Below, one piece after another: positions 18,101 through 18,991 of a DNA stretch of 18,991 nucleotides. Each line of letters begins with the position of its first letter. The stretch's first letter is position 1. Source of the stretch: Phoronis pallida. Its lineage: Eukaryota; Phoronida; Phoronidae. Below the pieces are notes generated by a model. The model was given only the letters and a program-made list of their open reading frames with translations. It did not search any database and was not told where the DNA came from. Position numbers and translations under genes: made by a program. Location: the NCBI GenBank assembly GCA_028565715.1, contig JAOXYC010179802.1, positions 1 through 18,991 of the forward strand, read 5' to 3'.

Positions 18101-18991
18101 GCCTGCTTTCTACCTGTAACCGTAATTGTCGCTGTTGTGGTTCAACCTCAGCTGGATTGTCCATATTTTCCCTACTGATCACTTCAGTATTCACTTTATC
18201 CCATAGATTGTCTGAGTCTCGCTCTAGAGTGCAGGATTGTATGTATTCCTTACAGGCTAGCACCAACTGGTTGGTTACCTGAAATAATTCCAAGGTAAAA
18301 AGGTTCAGTTTCAGTTAGTCATTGTGGTGCAGACAGGGGCATGGTGTATTTAAGCCTTAGTTAATAAGACTGTGCAAATTCATCCTGCTTTGAAGGAGTA
18401 AGAAAAAAAAGTATTAACAAATAAATTTATAACAAATAGGAAGTTTACTGTACATTACCTGAAGATGCATGTGAGCCTGATATATGGCCATGAAAGTCAT
18501 ATGAAAAACAAATTACAGTAAAACTTCCTCAAATGACCATGTTTGGAACAACATTCACCATATTTGGAATTTCCCATCATACTTAATATAGTTCCATGTT
18601 AAAAATAGCTCGTAGTTGCAGATACAATTTTGCTAAGAAAATATTTTACTTCATTTCTAAGGGTTTATCATTTAGGAAAAATAGAGCTTCACTGCAATGT
18701 GCTTATGAATTTTACAGCCATAGTTATGGCAGTGGCTTATAAATGCATCTTTAAAAATATGTAACATTGAAGGTATTACAAGTGAAAAGATACCCTTTGG
18801 AACAAAGTAGTTGTGTGGTGAATCACAGCCGTGAGATATGGCCGAAACAGTTGTACAAGTACCAACTTATCTGCAACTACTTTGTTCCATTAGCAAATAT
18901 GTTCATCTGACTGATAAATATTCATACGTAAATAAGTTCATTTGTCGCAGTCACTTACATTTAAAATGTGCAAAATCTTTCAATGGTCTTC
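1..18991 (-). CDS. Axonemal dynein heavy chain, DNAH5/DNAH8-like, tail region (partial, multi-exon)
   Basis: This is the N-terminal tail of a ciliary outer-arm dynein heavy chain, the motor subunit that slides doublet microtubules. The tail binds intermediate chains and anchors the arm. Exons in transcript order: 18459-18476 (candidate), 18114-18278, 17355-17381 (candidate), 16488-16690, 15215-15546, 14663-14845, 14044-14177, 13637-13723, 12644-12780, 12238-12358, 11643-11947, 11153-11297, 10296-10410, 9752-9906, 9087-9212, 7876-7926, 7527-7592, 6866-7039, 6304 or 6328-6468, 5273-5360, 4325-4466, 3749-3859, 3406-3447, 2749-2966, 2111-2271, 1530-1712, 841-1016, 1-108. Splice phases agree throughout from 18278 to 1. 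The DHC_N1 core and the pre-linker region are recognisable by motif. Start codon and AAA+ motor lie outside the window. DNAH5 versus DNAH8 cannot be separated here, because invertebrates often carry one ancestor of both. Extra low-complexity exons make this tail longer than usual. Confidence 0.92.
276..420 (+). pseudogene. Broken non-LTR retrotransposon reverse-transcriptase fragment
   Basis: On the plus strand 276-320 reads FLDLSKAFDTINHNI, the classic reverse-transcriptase block of LINE-type elements (F.DLSKAFDT.[ND]H.IL). After a frameshift and a short deletion, 355 onward reads GVSLSWYKTHIEKCYE, corresponding to the G..L.WF.SYL..R.QY block that normally follows. Stops and the frame change show it is dead. 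It lies in the intron between exons 841-1016 and 1-108, antisense to the host gene. Confidence 0.8.
434..490 (+). repeat. Solo copy of a SINE-tail-like motif
   Basis: The stretch ttacaatgattttttctgtc, then TCACTTTCGGCCAGTAAA (473-490), recurs at two other places. The first part is at 720-740 directly behind a tRNA-like head. The last 18 bases are identical at 14604-14621. This suggests the 3' tail of a dispersed short repeat family. Confidence 0.6.
651..760 (+). repeat. tRNA-like SINE head with tail
   Basis: The sequence folds as a tRNA cloverleaf. The A box is TAGCTTAGAGG (658-668) and the B box is GGTTCGATTCC (702-712). The anticodon stem is CCATAA/TTATGG around loop CCGGCTA (676-694), and the T stem is CTGGG/CCCAG (699-715). 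The acceptor stem 651-657 pairs fully with 716-722 if GU pairs are allowed. A T6 run follows at 730-735. The base before the anticodon is C rather than the near-invariant T, and the tail recurs elsewhere, so a SINE head is more likely than a functional tRNA gene (nominal anticodon GGC). Confidence 0.65.
841..1016 (-). CDS. Dynein pre-linker exon, ENKIDDIYLPIETMYAKL
   Basis: 176 nt, acceptor CTTGACTTTCAG, donor AG|GTAAAC. The LDQLNSTLHLLEEVTDMENK then IDDIYLPIETMYAKL pattern equals the DLDDIR.AM..L..IRE.....D....PIEE.Y..L segment just before the linker in DNAH5/8. The N-terminal KKLDGATLYRQNVRI is longer than the family's usual connection here. Confidence 0.94.
1316..1526. mobile_element. Foldback (MITE-like) element abutting a splice donor
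   Basis: The two halves are imperfect inverted copies. AAGATTTTTTTTAAGTCTGG at 1316 pairs with the complement of the end at 1507-1526 (minus-strand reading AAGATTTTAAGGTCTGGTCA). The interiors also match at roughly three quarters of positions by eye (GTTTCAAGGCACACG against GTTTCGAGACACACA). No coding capacity. It fills the first part of the intron after exon 1530-1712 in transcript order. Confidence 0.7.
1530..1712 (-). CDS. Dynein tail exon, ALPVGPICMHTDPVKNALHG
   Basis: Acceptor TTATTTCCAG. The exon encodes VLAIPSALPVGPICMHTDPV then KNALHGFAMAWKTKYASIL, matching the I..I.....VG.I...T..LK.AL......AWK..Y motif. The 3' border is inferred: GAT|GTGAAG at 1530 gives phase 0 as needed for KKLDGATL. 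The next candidate, AAG|GTCTGG, breaks the frame. The bases after the donor belong to a foldback element (1316-1526). Confidence 0.9.
1713..2110. other. Intron with a small hairpin and a direct repeat
   Basis: AT-rich intron. 1822-1843 and 1850-1874 form an imperfect inverted repeat (AAAGTGTAGTTGAT against AAAGCATAGTTGAT). 2029-2051 and 2054-2074 are direct repeats built on tgtgaaaatc..tattgaagt. No exon evidence. Confidence 0.6.
2111..2271 (-). CDS. Dynein tail exon, YDFLWKDDMHGNYYDFIKND
   Basis: 161 nt, acceptor TCTCTCCAG, donor AAG|GTTTGC. The Asp codon is completed from the previous exon. LKHFSLYDFLWKDDM then NYYDFIKNDPG is the very conserved F..Y..LW..D....... F motif of axonemal dynein tails, followed by the E.E...Y..IE.E helix. 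Confidence 0.96.
2415..2553. mobile_element. Foldback element with an 18-bp central palindrome
   Basis: Arms of about 44 bp (2415-2459 and 2509-2553) are inverted copies with only a few mismatches, for example GGTCAGCCA against TGGCTGACC and CCACTAGGTGGTA against TACCACCTAGCGG. In the spacer sits the perfect palindrome TTACGTAGTACTACGTAA (2492-2509). No reading frame. This is typical of a non-autonomous hairpin MITE in an intron. Confidence 0.75.
2749..2966 (-). CDS. Dynein tail exon, FRVEVKFSIPNIIIEPPLDK
   Basis: 218 nt, acceptor TTATATTTAG, donor CCAG|GTAAAA. FRVEVKFSIPNIIIEPPLDK followed by QSAVSIVGK is the F...V.L.IP.I.M.P.L...Q.A.N motif that marks the part of the DNAH5/8 tail before the linker. 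It is followed by KGVKWIAGKI, matching the usual GV..W motif. The plus-strand open frame across this region is an antisense shadow. Confidence 0.95.
2967..3405. other. Intron, nothing recognised
   Basis: AT-rich. A minus-strand open frame at 3193-3405 is read-through of the exon at 3406-3447 beyond its donor; it has no dynein motif. Confidence 0.7.
3406..3447 (-). CDS. Small dynein tail exon (QLVSKYFRLDKYIL)
   Basis: Only 42 nt, between a good acceptor (CTACCCTCTTTTACATCAG) and donor TT|GTGAGT. It encodes QLVSKYFRLDKYI and completes Leu with the next exon, giving YIL-FRVEVKFSIPN. The following conserved motif supports the frame. Confidence 0.78.
3448..3748. other. Intron with a short hairpin
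   Basis: Only TTACTCATT (3640-3648) facing AATGAGTAA (3651-3659) stands out; it may be chance. Confidence 0.6.
3749..3859 (-). CDS. Dynein tail exon, Ser-rich loop (SSRVQSAKSDHRPQSVLSML)
   Basis: 111 nt, acceptor TTTATTCCCAG, donor CA|GTGAGT. It continues the Ser-rich loop and ends with MTWSTEKTHEITYL. In the family this position is a variable loop before the F.....L.IP motif, so weak conservation is expected. Phases match on both sides. Confidence 0.82.
3860..4324. other. Intron, nothing recognised
   Basis: AT-rich. The plus-strand open frame at 3897-4100 has no recognisable motif and runs antisense to the gene. Confidence 0.65.
4325..4466 (-). CDS. Dynein tail exon, YDAVLFATTRSLVTLAEASG
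   Basis: 142 nt, acceptor GTATTTTCAG, donor TG|GTAAGT. YDAVLFATTRSLVTLAE fits the M.ALL..TR.TLE.I..R. helix of DNAH5/8. The second half (GETVRSVSAMSQHSLHSN) is a Ser-rich loop. Confidence 0.9.
4467..5272. other. Long intron with a higher-GC block
   Basis: 4680-4990 is less AT-rich than its surroundings. It contains a 12-bp direct repeat, catgaactttga, at 4769 and 4886. CCTAAGTTAC (5071) and a near complement at 5086-5097 form a small hairpin. The block may be an old repeat, but I recognise no family. Confidence 0.5.
5273..5360 (-). CDS. Dynein tail exon, LDGEKLAFVVSDQSQSYENP
   Basis: 88 nt, acceptor TATTTTGCAG, donor A|GTACGT. It encodes LDGEKLAFVVSDQSQSYENP then EDREVADLL, leaving one base that with AG makes Lys before DYCNQIYDAVL. 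The segment leads directly into a recognisable dynein helix, so it is a genuine tail exon after the inserted block. Confidence 0.85.
5361..6303. other. Long intron containing a hairpin repeat
   Basis: AT-rich intron between the cassette block and exon 5273-5360. Apart from the hairpin at 5855-5948 and the weak end of exon 6304-6468, nothing is recognised. Confidence 0.6.
5855..5948. repeat. Degenerate hairpin element
   Basis: Outer arms CTGGTAACA..CATGCATGCT (5855-5876) and AGCATGTGTGTTAACCAG (5931-5948) are inverted relatives. Inside, AACCCC-TTTT-GGGGTT (5893-5908) is a perfect small stem-loop. The arms are diverged, so this is a weaker foldback candidate. Confidence 0.45.
6304..6468 (-). 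CDS. Cassette exon 4 of insert, Arg/Lys-rich; 3' border uncertain
   Basis: The acceptor (CAAATTTGCAG) is clear and the frame opens ALSFSQLKAIIRAKRIWLKK, followed by RERMKRKRAEPWKFRS, an extremely basic segment. Phase-0 donors that would join to LDGEKLAF are weak: AGG|GTGGCC (low end 6328) or TAT|GTTACT (low end 6304, used here). If neither is used, the frame ends at a TAG at 6292, which would give a truncated tail-only product. The homologous stretch in DNAH5/8 is poorly conserved, so homology does not settle the border. Confidence 0.6.
6469..6865. other. Intron with a short perfect inverted repeat
   Basis: TTATATTCAACTTAC (6553-6567) and GTAAGTTGAATATAA (6602-6616) are exact complements around a 34-bp spacer. 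The rest is AT-rich with no exon evidence. Confidence 0.6.
6553..6616. repeat. 15-bp perfect inverted repeat, 34-bp spacer
   Basis: Arms 6553-6567 and 6602-6616 match exactly. No coding content. It could be the core of a very small foldback element within the cassette-exon cluster. Confidence 0.6.
6866..7039 (-). CDS. Cassette exon 3 of insert, SP/TP-rich basic segment
   Basis: 58 codons, phase 0 at both ends, acceptor TGAATTTCAG, donor ACC|GTTAGT. It contains six Ser-Pro and three Thr-Pro dipeptides plus many Arg/Lys, for example SKSKSPARRTPTPSS and KRPVTPSPWPRSPSPDSKSP. Such composition is typical of disordered segments phosphorylated by proline-directed kinases, and of microtubule-binding proline-rich regions such as that of tau. 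It is not expected inside a dynein tail. A function in microtubule contact or regulation is inference from composition only. Confidence 0.8.
7040..7526. other. Intron, nothing recognised
   Basis: AT-rich sequence between cassette exons 2 and 3 of the insert; no repeat or splice-flanked frame found. Confidence 0.6.
7527..7592 (-). CDS. Cassette exon 2 of insert (YAYECRHGTYNTRRNKSRGR)
   Basis: 22 codons, phase 0 at both ends, acceptor ACTTTACAG, donor ACT|GTAAAT. The peptide is basic (RRNKSRGRH) and aromatic-rich at its start. I recognise no family motif. Inclusion is supported by clean splice signals and phase matching both neighbours. Confidence 0.68.
7876..7926 (-). CDS. Cassette exon 1 of basic/Pro-rich insert (LEIEYHTPTPPPEPFDP)
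   Basis: 17 codons, phase 0 at both ends, acceptor TATTTTCAG, donor CCG|GTATCT. The peptide LEIEYHTPTPPPEPFDP has a TPTPPPEP core that looks like a short linear, possibly SH3- or WW-type, proline motif. That function is inference. First of four consecutive symmetric exons. Confidence 0.75.
7927..9086. other. Longest intron, nothing clearly coding
   Basis: It separates the conserved tail exon at 9087-9212 from cassette exon 1. I see only a small stem AACAGC..GCTGTT near 8533-8551. No open frame with splice signals was found. Confidence 0.6.
9087..9212 (-). CDS. Dynein tail exon, PPELFTEQILASVNERSSML
   Basis: 42 codons in phase 0 at both ends, acceptor GATTTCTCCAG, donor AAG|GTAGGT. PELFTEQI then RSSMLCDYVRTIETGMQEMV corresponds to the stretch where DNAH5/8 have a helix ending in VE.AV..L. 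It ends with MLTKRK, after which the unusual cassette exons begin. Confidence 0.9.
9371..9729. mobile_element. Large near-palindromic foldback element
   Basis: The whole 359 bp folds back on itself around CTTCTCGTACGAGAAG (9550-9565). The left end TAAAGATACTGTCTCCTTGT and the minus-strand reading of the right end (TAAAGATACTGTCTCCTCGT) match closely, and similarity runs through both arms, near 90% by eye. Both strands therefore encode related peptides (RIWG.NSNQLEI.C.SPLMNI), which is a consequence of the palindrome, not of a gene. Confidence 0.85.
9752..9906 (-). CDS. Dynein tail exon, LKLLVEGVNHVMKHKVEDTI
   Basis: 155 nt, acceptor TTTCTTCACAG, donor TGG|GTAAGA. LKLLVEGVNHVMKHKVEDTI is the L..L...VN.....R....L segment that follows the NI motif in DNAH5/8. 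The donor is only 22 bp from the edge of a large foldback element (9371-9729). Confidence 0.93.
9907..10295. other. Intron, nothing recognised
   Basis: AT-rich, no repeat or exon signal seen. Confidence 0.6.
10296..10410 (-). CDS. DHC_N1 exon, QPGLSTLAWNSMNI
   Basis: 115 nt, acceptor GATGTTTACAG, donor G|GTAAGA. VDSIPDGLDELFTPHVDQV followed by FQPGLSTLAWNSMNI(D) is the strongly conserved V...L.PGL..L.WTS.NI motif near the end of the DHC_N1 domain. The last base with AT of the next exon makes Asp. Confidence 0.96.
10488..10778. mobile_element. TIR element flanked by TAA (PIF/Harbinger-type MITE candidate)
   Basis: The ends are inverted copies of about 30 bp: TTACTGTATAGCCCTGCCAT at 10488, and on the minus strand from 10778 TTACCGTATAGCCCTGCCAT. 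TAA flanks both sides (10485-10487 and 10779-10781), as expected for the 3-bp TWA duplication of PIF/Harbinger. Inside are two direct copies of a roughly 58-bp unit (about 10558-10615 and 10674-10731) containing CCGCGATTAGGC. No transposase. The element is noticeably GC-richer than the intron. Confidence 0.75.
11153..11297 (-). CDS. DHC_N1 exon, LIHESKWLTRLGIQIPESAQ
   Basis: 145 nt, acceptor TTTTTTTTAACAG, donor CAG|GTCAGA. LIHESKWLTRLGIQIPESAQ is the family's E...L..LG...P.SA motif. FKKYKSHLELCLEEFQQ is the following helix, where dyneins usually have a Y...L..ML.EY pattern. It joins in phase 0 to VVDSIPDGL. Confidence 0.95.
11298..11642. other. Intron, nothing recognised
   Basis: AT-rich, no repeat or exon signal seen. 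Confidence 0.6.
11643..11947 (-). CDS. DHC_N1 signature exon, NPPRLRNAPPVAGAIHWSRQ
   Basis: 305 nt from acceptor AATTTTCAG to donor CG|GTAGGA. It starts ENPPRLRNAPPVAGAIHW, the best-known tail signature of axonemal dynein heavy chains. Then come RQLLRRIEEPMKTF, SYNKIATALVTFESLWYTQW and a VKNGLRATLLI stretch. The R.I..PM....... SYN..A..L..FE pattern points to the DNAH5/DNAH8 class rather than DNAH9/11/17. The last Arg codon is completed by the next exon. Two plus-strand open frames inside this exon are antisense shadows. Confidence 0.96.
12238..12358 (-). CDS. DHC_N1 core exon, RPGIRVVISEKFAELFVWYE
   Basis: 121 nt, acceptor GTTTTTCAG, donor AAG|GTGAGT. The sequence RPGIRVVISEKFAELFVWYE followed by DLEDVRDAYDEYK matches the DHC_N1 segment in which a RP.I...L..KY..L...Y..EL..V...Y... 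pattern precedes the NPP...PPVAG motif. That motif begins at the first codon of the next exon. Confidence 0.93.
12644..12780 (-). CDS. DHC_N1 core exon, DKENYEDTYTKFLVTVQEMER
   Basis: 137 nt, phase 0 start, ends with AG of an Arg codon. DKENYEDTYTKFLVTVQEME fits the FD.D...F...V.ELE.RL motif of DHC_N1. Later residues (LKTWEGLDVLTRF) correspond to the helix in which the domain tracks a partner-binding face. The acceptor is a short CTTCTAG; the donor is CAG|GTTTGT. Confidence 0.9.
12781..13636. other. Long intron, only a small hairpin
   Basis: TGAGCCT-CGCA-AGGCTCA (12823-12840) is a perfect 7-bp stem. Otherwise AT-rich with no exon evidence. Confidence 0.6.
13637..13723 (-). CDS. Symmetric Ser/Pro cassette exon in the dynein tail
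   Basis: Exactly 29 codons, phase 0 at both ends, acceptor TTATTTGGCAG, donor CAG|GTAAAT. The peptide (LSMTPSKSYVKKSTPGPIPG, then QLSNTSSVQ) is rich in Ser, Thr, Pro and Lys and is probably disordered. Leaving it out joins MLDVETK to DKENYEDTYTKF and restores the pattern normal for the family. It is therefore a likely alternative cassette. Confidence 0.75.
13724..14043. other. Intron, nothing recognised
   Basis: AT-rich. The minus-strand open frame reaching from 14044 down to 13963 is read-through past the donor of exon 14044-14177. Confidence 0.6.
14044..14177 (-). CDS. Dynein tail exon, GLIRNHLKKLNDLMSS...MLDVETK
   Basis: 134 nt, acceptor TGTATTTCAG, donor AAG|GTTTGT. The two leading bases (AG) complete a Lys codon from the exon at 14663-14845, giving INIL-K-LYYSEGDP. 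The C-terminal part, with a Leu-rich helix and then MLDVETK, fits the start of the LLD....FD.DY..F motif of the family. That motif continues only after the next exon (DKENYEDTYTKF), so the exon at 13637-13723 interrupts it. Confidence 0.85.
14481..14551 (-). repeat. Second tRNA-like SINE head, minus strand
   Basis: Read on the minus strand it has an A-box-like TGGTTACTCAGATGG (14544-14530) and B box GGTTCAATTCC (14497-14487). An anticodon-type stem TCTGA/TCAGA encloses loop CCGGTTA. The loop and the GACCTGGGTTC segment closely match the copy at 651-720, so both belong to one family. A T-stem base is missing, so it is not a working tRNA gene. Confidence 0.6.
14580..14621 (+). repeat. SINE-tail motif on the opposite strand to the adjacent head
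   Basis: ttttttttctgtcttcaaaa followed by TCACTTTCGGCCAGTAAA (14604-14621) repeats the motif at 434-490; the last 18 bases are identical. It lies on the plus strand while the neighbouring tRNA-like head points the other way, so two remnants or an inversion are involved. Confidence 0.6.
14663..14845 (-). CDS. Acidic dynein tail exon (DFEADVLAAAHVSD...)
   Basis: 183 nt between acceptor TATTGCAG and a consensus donor A|GTGAGT. It starts with the last two bases of a Val codon and leaves one base (A), which with the AG of the next exon gives Lys. The encoded stretch is very acidic around EHGEDDHIDGDGIDGQ and ends with MTLEDINIL. I cannot align it with a named dynein motif. Its place in the gene rests on exact splice phase at both sides and a frame free of stops. 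Confidence 0.82.
14846..15214. other. Intron, nothing recognised
   Basis: AT-rich, no repeat or exon signal seen. Confidence 0.6.
15215..15546 (-). CDS. Dynein tail exon, HLDNFCSRLRQIMDVINTM plus charged extension
   Basis: This is the longest exon seen (332 nt). It runs from acceptor AATCCTTGCAG to donor CCAG|GTAGGA, enters completing a Gly codon and leaves with one base. The middle, HLDNFCSRLRQIMDVINTMA, is the conserved F..F..R..K..D...T...F helix of the DHC_N1 region. It is preceded by Ser/Lys-rich sequence (TNSPSKKSSS) and followed by a strongly charged stretch (EEPEEEKDYMKYKKMK, then a run of four Asn). In the family this helix normally leads into a short Gly-rich loop, so the charged part looks like an expanded loop. 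Confidence 0.9.
15832..16260. repeat. Palindromic satellite of 16-bp and 30-bp units
   Basis: The left half is a tandem array of 16-bp units such as GGTCCTACGACACCAT, then 30-bp units made of the same core plus a 14-bp addition containing cgATAAAAcg. Around 16000 the orientation flips. The right half has four 30-bp units on the opposite strand (GTAGGACCATGATGTCG with TTTTATCG), then 16-bp units again. The order is therefore mirrored: short, long, centre, long, short. Because 30 is divisible by three, both strands give stop-free repetitive peptides, which are artefacts. Confidence 0.88.
16263..16273 (+). repeat. Run of 11 C at the edge of the palindromic satellite
   Basis: An uninterrupted C11 tract directly follows the last satellite unit in otherwise AT-rich intron. 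It may be an unstable length-variable site. Confidence 0.9.
16488..16690 (-). CDS. Dynein tail exon, LYQRLKSCVLLQNHYRESI
   Basis: This exon has 203 nt, starts in phase 0 and ends with two bases (GG) that complete a Gly codon with the A of the next exon; donor GTAAGTC. The segment LYQRLKSCVLLQNHYRESIR fits the helix that follows the WD motif in DNAH5/8 tails, where a K..C..L...Y...F pattern is usual. The start (GSRLQKTKESTALNQSDE) and end (STIGGHANSEG) are polar and probably flexible. Confidence 0.88.
16691..17354. other. Intron, nothing recognised
   Basis: Strongly AT-rich with several T and A runs; no repeat or exon signal seen up to the candidate microexon at 17355. Confidence 0.6.
17355..17381 (-). 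CDS. Candidate 27-nt microexon (SRKSRTTDT)
   Basis: Nine codons reading SRKSRTTDT lie between acceptor TATTTGTTAG and donor ACG|GTAAAA, in phase 0 on both sides. Inclusion or skipping would leave the frame between 18114-18278 and 16488-16690 intact. Its basic Ser/Thr-rich content resembles the other extra exons of this gene. No conserved dynein motif supports it, so it remains a candidate. Confidence 0.4.
17901..18030. mobile_element. Foldback element near exon 18114-18278
   Basis: Arms 17901-17937 and 17989-18030 are inverted copies: GCTAAGGGAAGTGCTTCTAG on the left, and GCTAAGGGAAGTACCTCTAG on the minus strand of the right arm. The spacer holds the perfect palindrome GTTTCCTAGGAAAC (17939-17952). 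The plus-strand 99-codon open frame covering the right arm has no support. Confidence 0.7.
18114..18278 (-). CDS. Dynein tail exon with VTNQLVLACKEYI
   Basis: This exon has 55 codons and both ends in phase 0; acceptor TTATTTCAG, donor CAG|GTAGAA. The first part, VTNQLVLACKEYI and then DNLWDK, matches the early tail motif of axonemal heavy chains, where a (T)NQLV..C..YI helix is followed by a WD motif. The last half (ENMDNPAEVEPQQRQLRLQ) is polar and does not resemble the usual continuation, so it looks like an expansion at the exon boundary. A foldback element lies about 80 bp downstream in the next intron (17901-18030). Confidence 0.85.
18459..18476 (-). CDS. Candidate 18-nt microexon (AHMHLQ)
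   Basis: An acceptor (ATATATCAG) and a donor (CAG then GTAATG) flank six codons reading AHMHLQ. They join in phase 0 to VTNQLVLACKEYI of the next exon. The pyrimidine tract is weak and 18 nt is very short, so this may be chance. The phase agreement and the strong donor are the only support. Confidence 0.35.
18798..18889. repeat. 16-bp perfect inverted repeat
   Basis: TGGAACAAAGTAGTTG (18798-18813) and CAACTACTTTGTTCCA (18874-18889) are exact complements with a 60-bp spacer. Probably a small hairpin element in the first visible intron. Confidence 0.7.
18959..18991 (-). CDS. Possible upstream exon cut by the window edge
   Basis: On the minus strand a strong donor (AAAT then GTAAGTGAC) ends at 18959. 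Upstream of it, one frame is open to the edge (PLKDFAHFK) but would leave phase 1. The frame that would join in phase 0 has a TGA close to the edge. An exon may therefore be present, but its frame cannot be decided without flanking sequence. Confidence 0.25.

Noticed and set aside
17983-18282. Plus-strand 99-codon frame with a hydrophobic start resembling a membrane segment
   Set aside because: It runs from a foldback arm into the antisense strand of exon 18114-18278. The hydrophobic stretch comes from AT-rich repeat sequence.
1-18991. CRISPR arrays, operons, prophage or other prokaryotic systems
   Set aside because: The window is a spliced animal gene. The only regularly repeated array (15832-16260) has no spacers and is palindromic.

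Overview
The window is animal nuclear DNA and carries the middle of one large, intron-rich gene on the minus strand. About 26 to 28 short exons (18 to 332 nt) lie in AT-rich introns with GT..AG borders. When their reading frames are joined by splice phase they give one protein of roughly 1,250-1,300 residues, open at both window edges. That protein is the N-terminal tail of an axonemal dynein heavy chain. Its nearest relatives by motif are the outer-arm DNAH5/DNAH8 class. This rests on motifs such as PPVAGAIHWSRQLLRRIEEP, QPGLSTLAWNSMNID, DFLWKDD and YDAVLFATTRSL, read in the order the family uses. The ATPase motor lies beyond the left edge and the start codon beyond the right edge. Repeat style and intron structure suggest a marine invertebrate; the phylum cannot be fixed from the sequence alone.

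Layout in transcript order (right to left): 18.99-16.5 kb holds the first tail exons and one or two candidate microexons. 15.5-14.0 kb encodes a conserved helical piece followed by acidic, low-complexity sequence. 13.7-9.1 kb encodes the DHC_N1 core, with one symmetric Ser/Pro cassette exon. 7.9-6.3 kb holds four consecutive phase-0 exons encoding a basic, Pro/Ser-rich, probably disordered insert not expected in this family. 5.4-0 kb returns to recognisable dynein tail and reaches the stretch just before the linker (DHC_N2).

The introns carry many mobile-element remnants. They include a broken non-LTR reverse-transcriptase fragment, tRNA-headed SINE pieces, a TIR element flanked by TAA, several foldback (hairpin) elements, and a palindromic satellite made of 16-bp and 30-bp units. 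One foldback ends within 3 bp of an exon's inferred splice donor.

I see no second gene, no CRISPR, no operon and no prokaryotic feature. The unusual points are the modular insert in the dynein tail and the number of foldback elements in one gene. I did not find a wholly new system.
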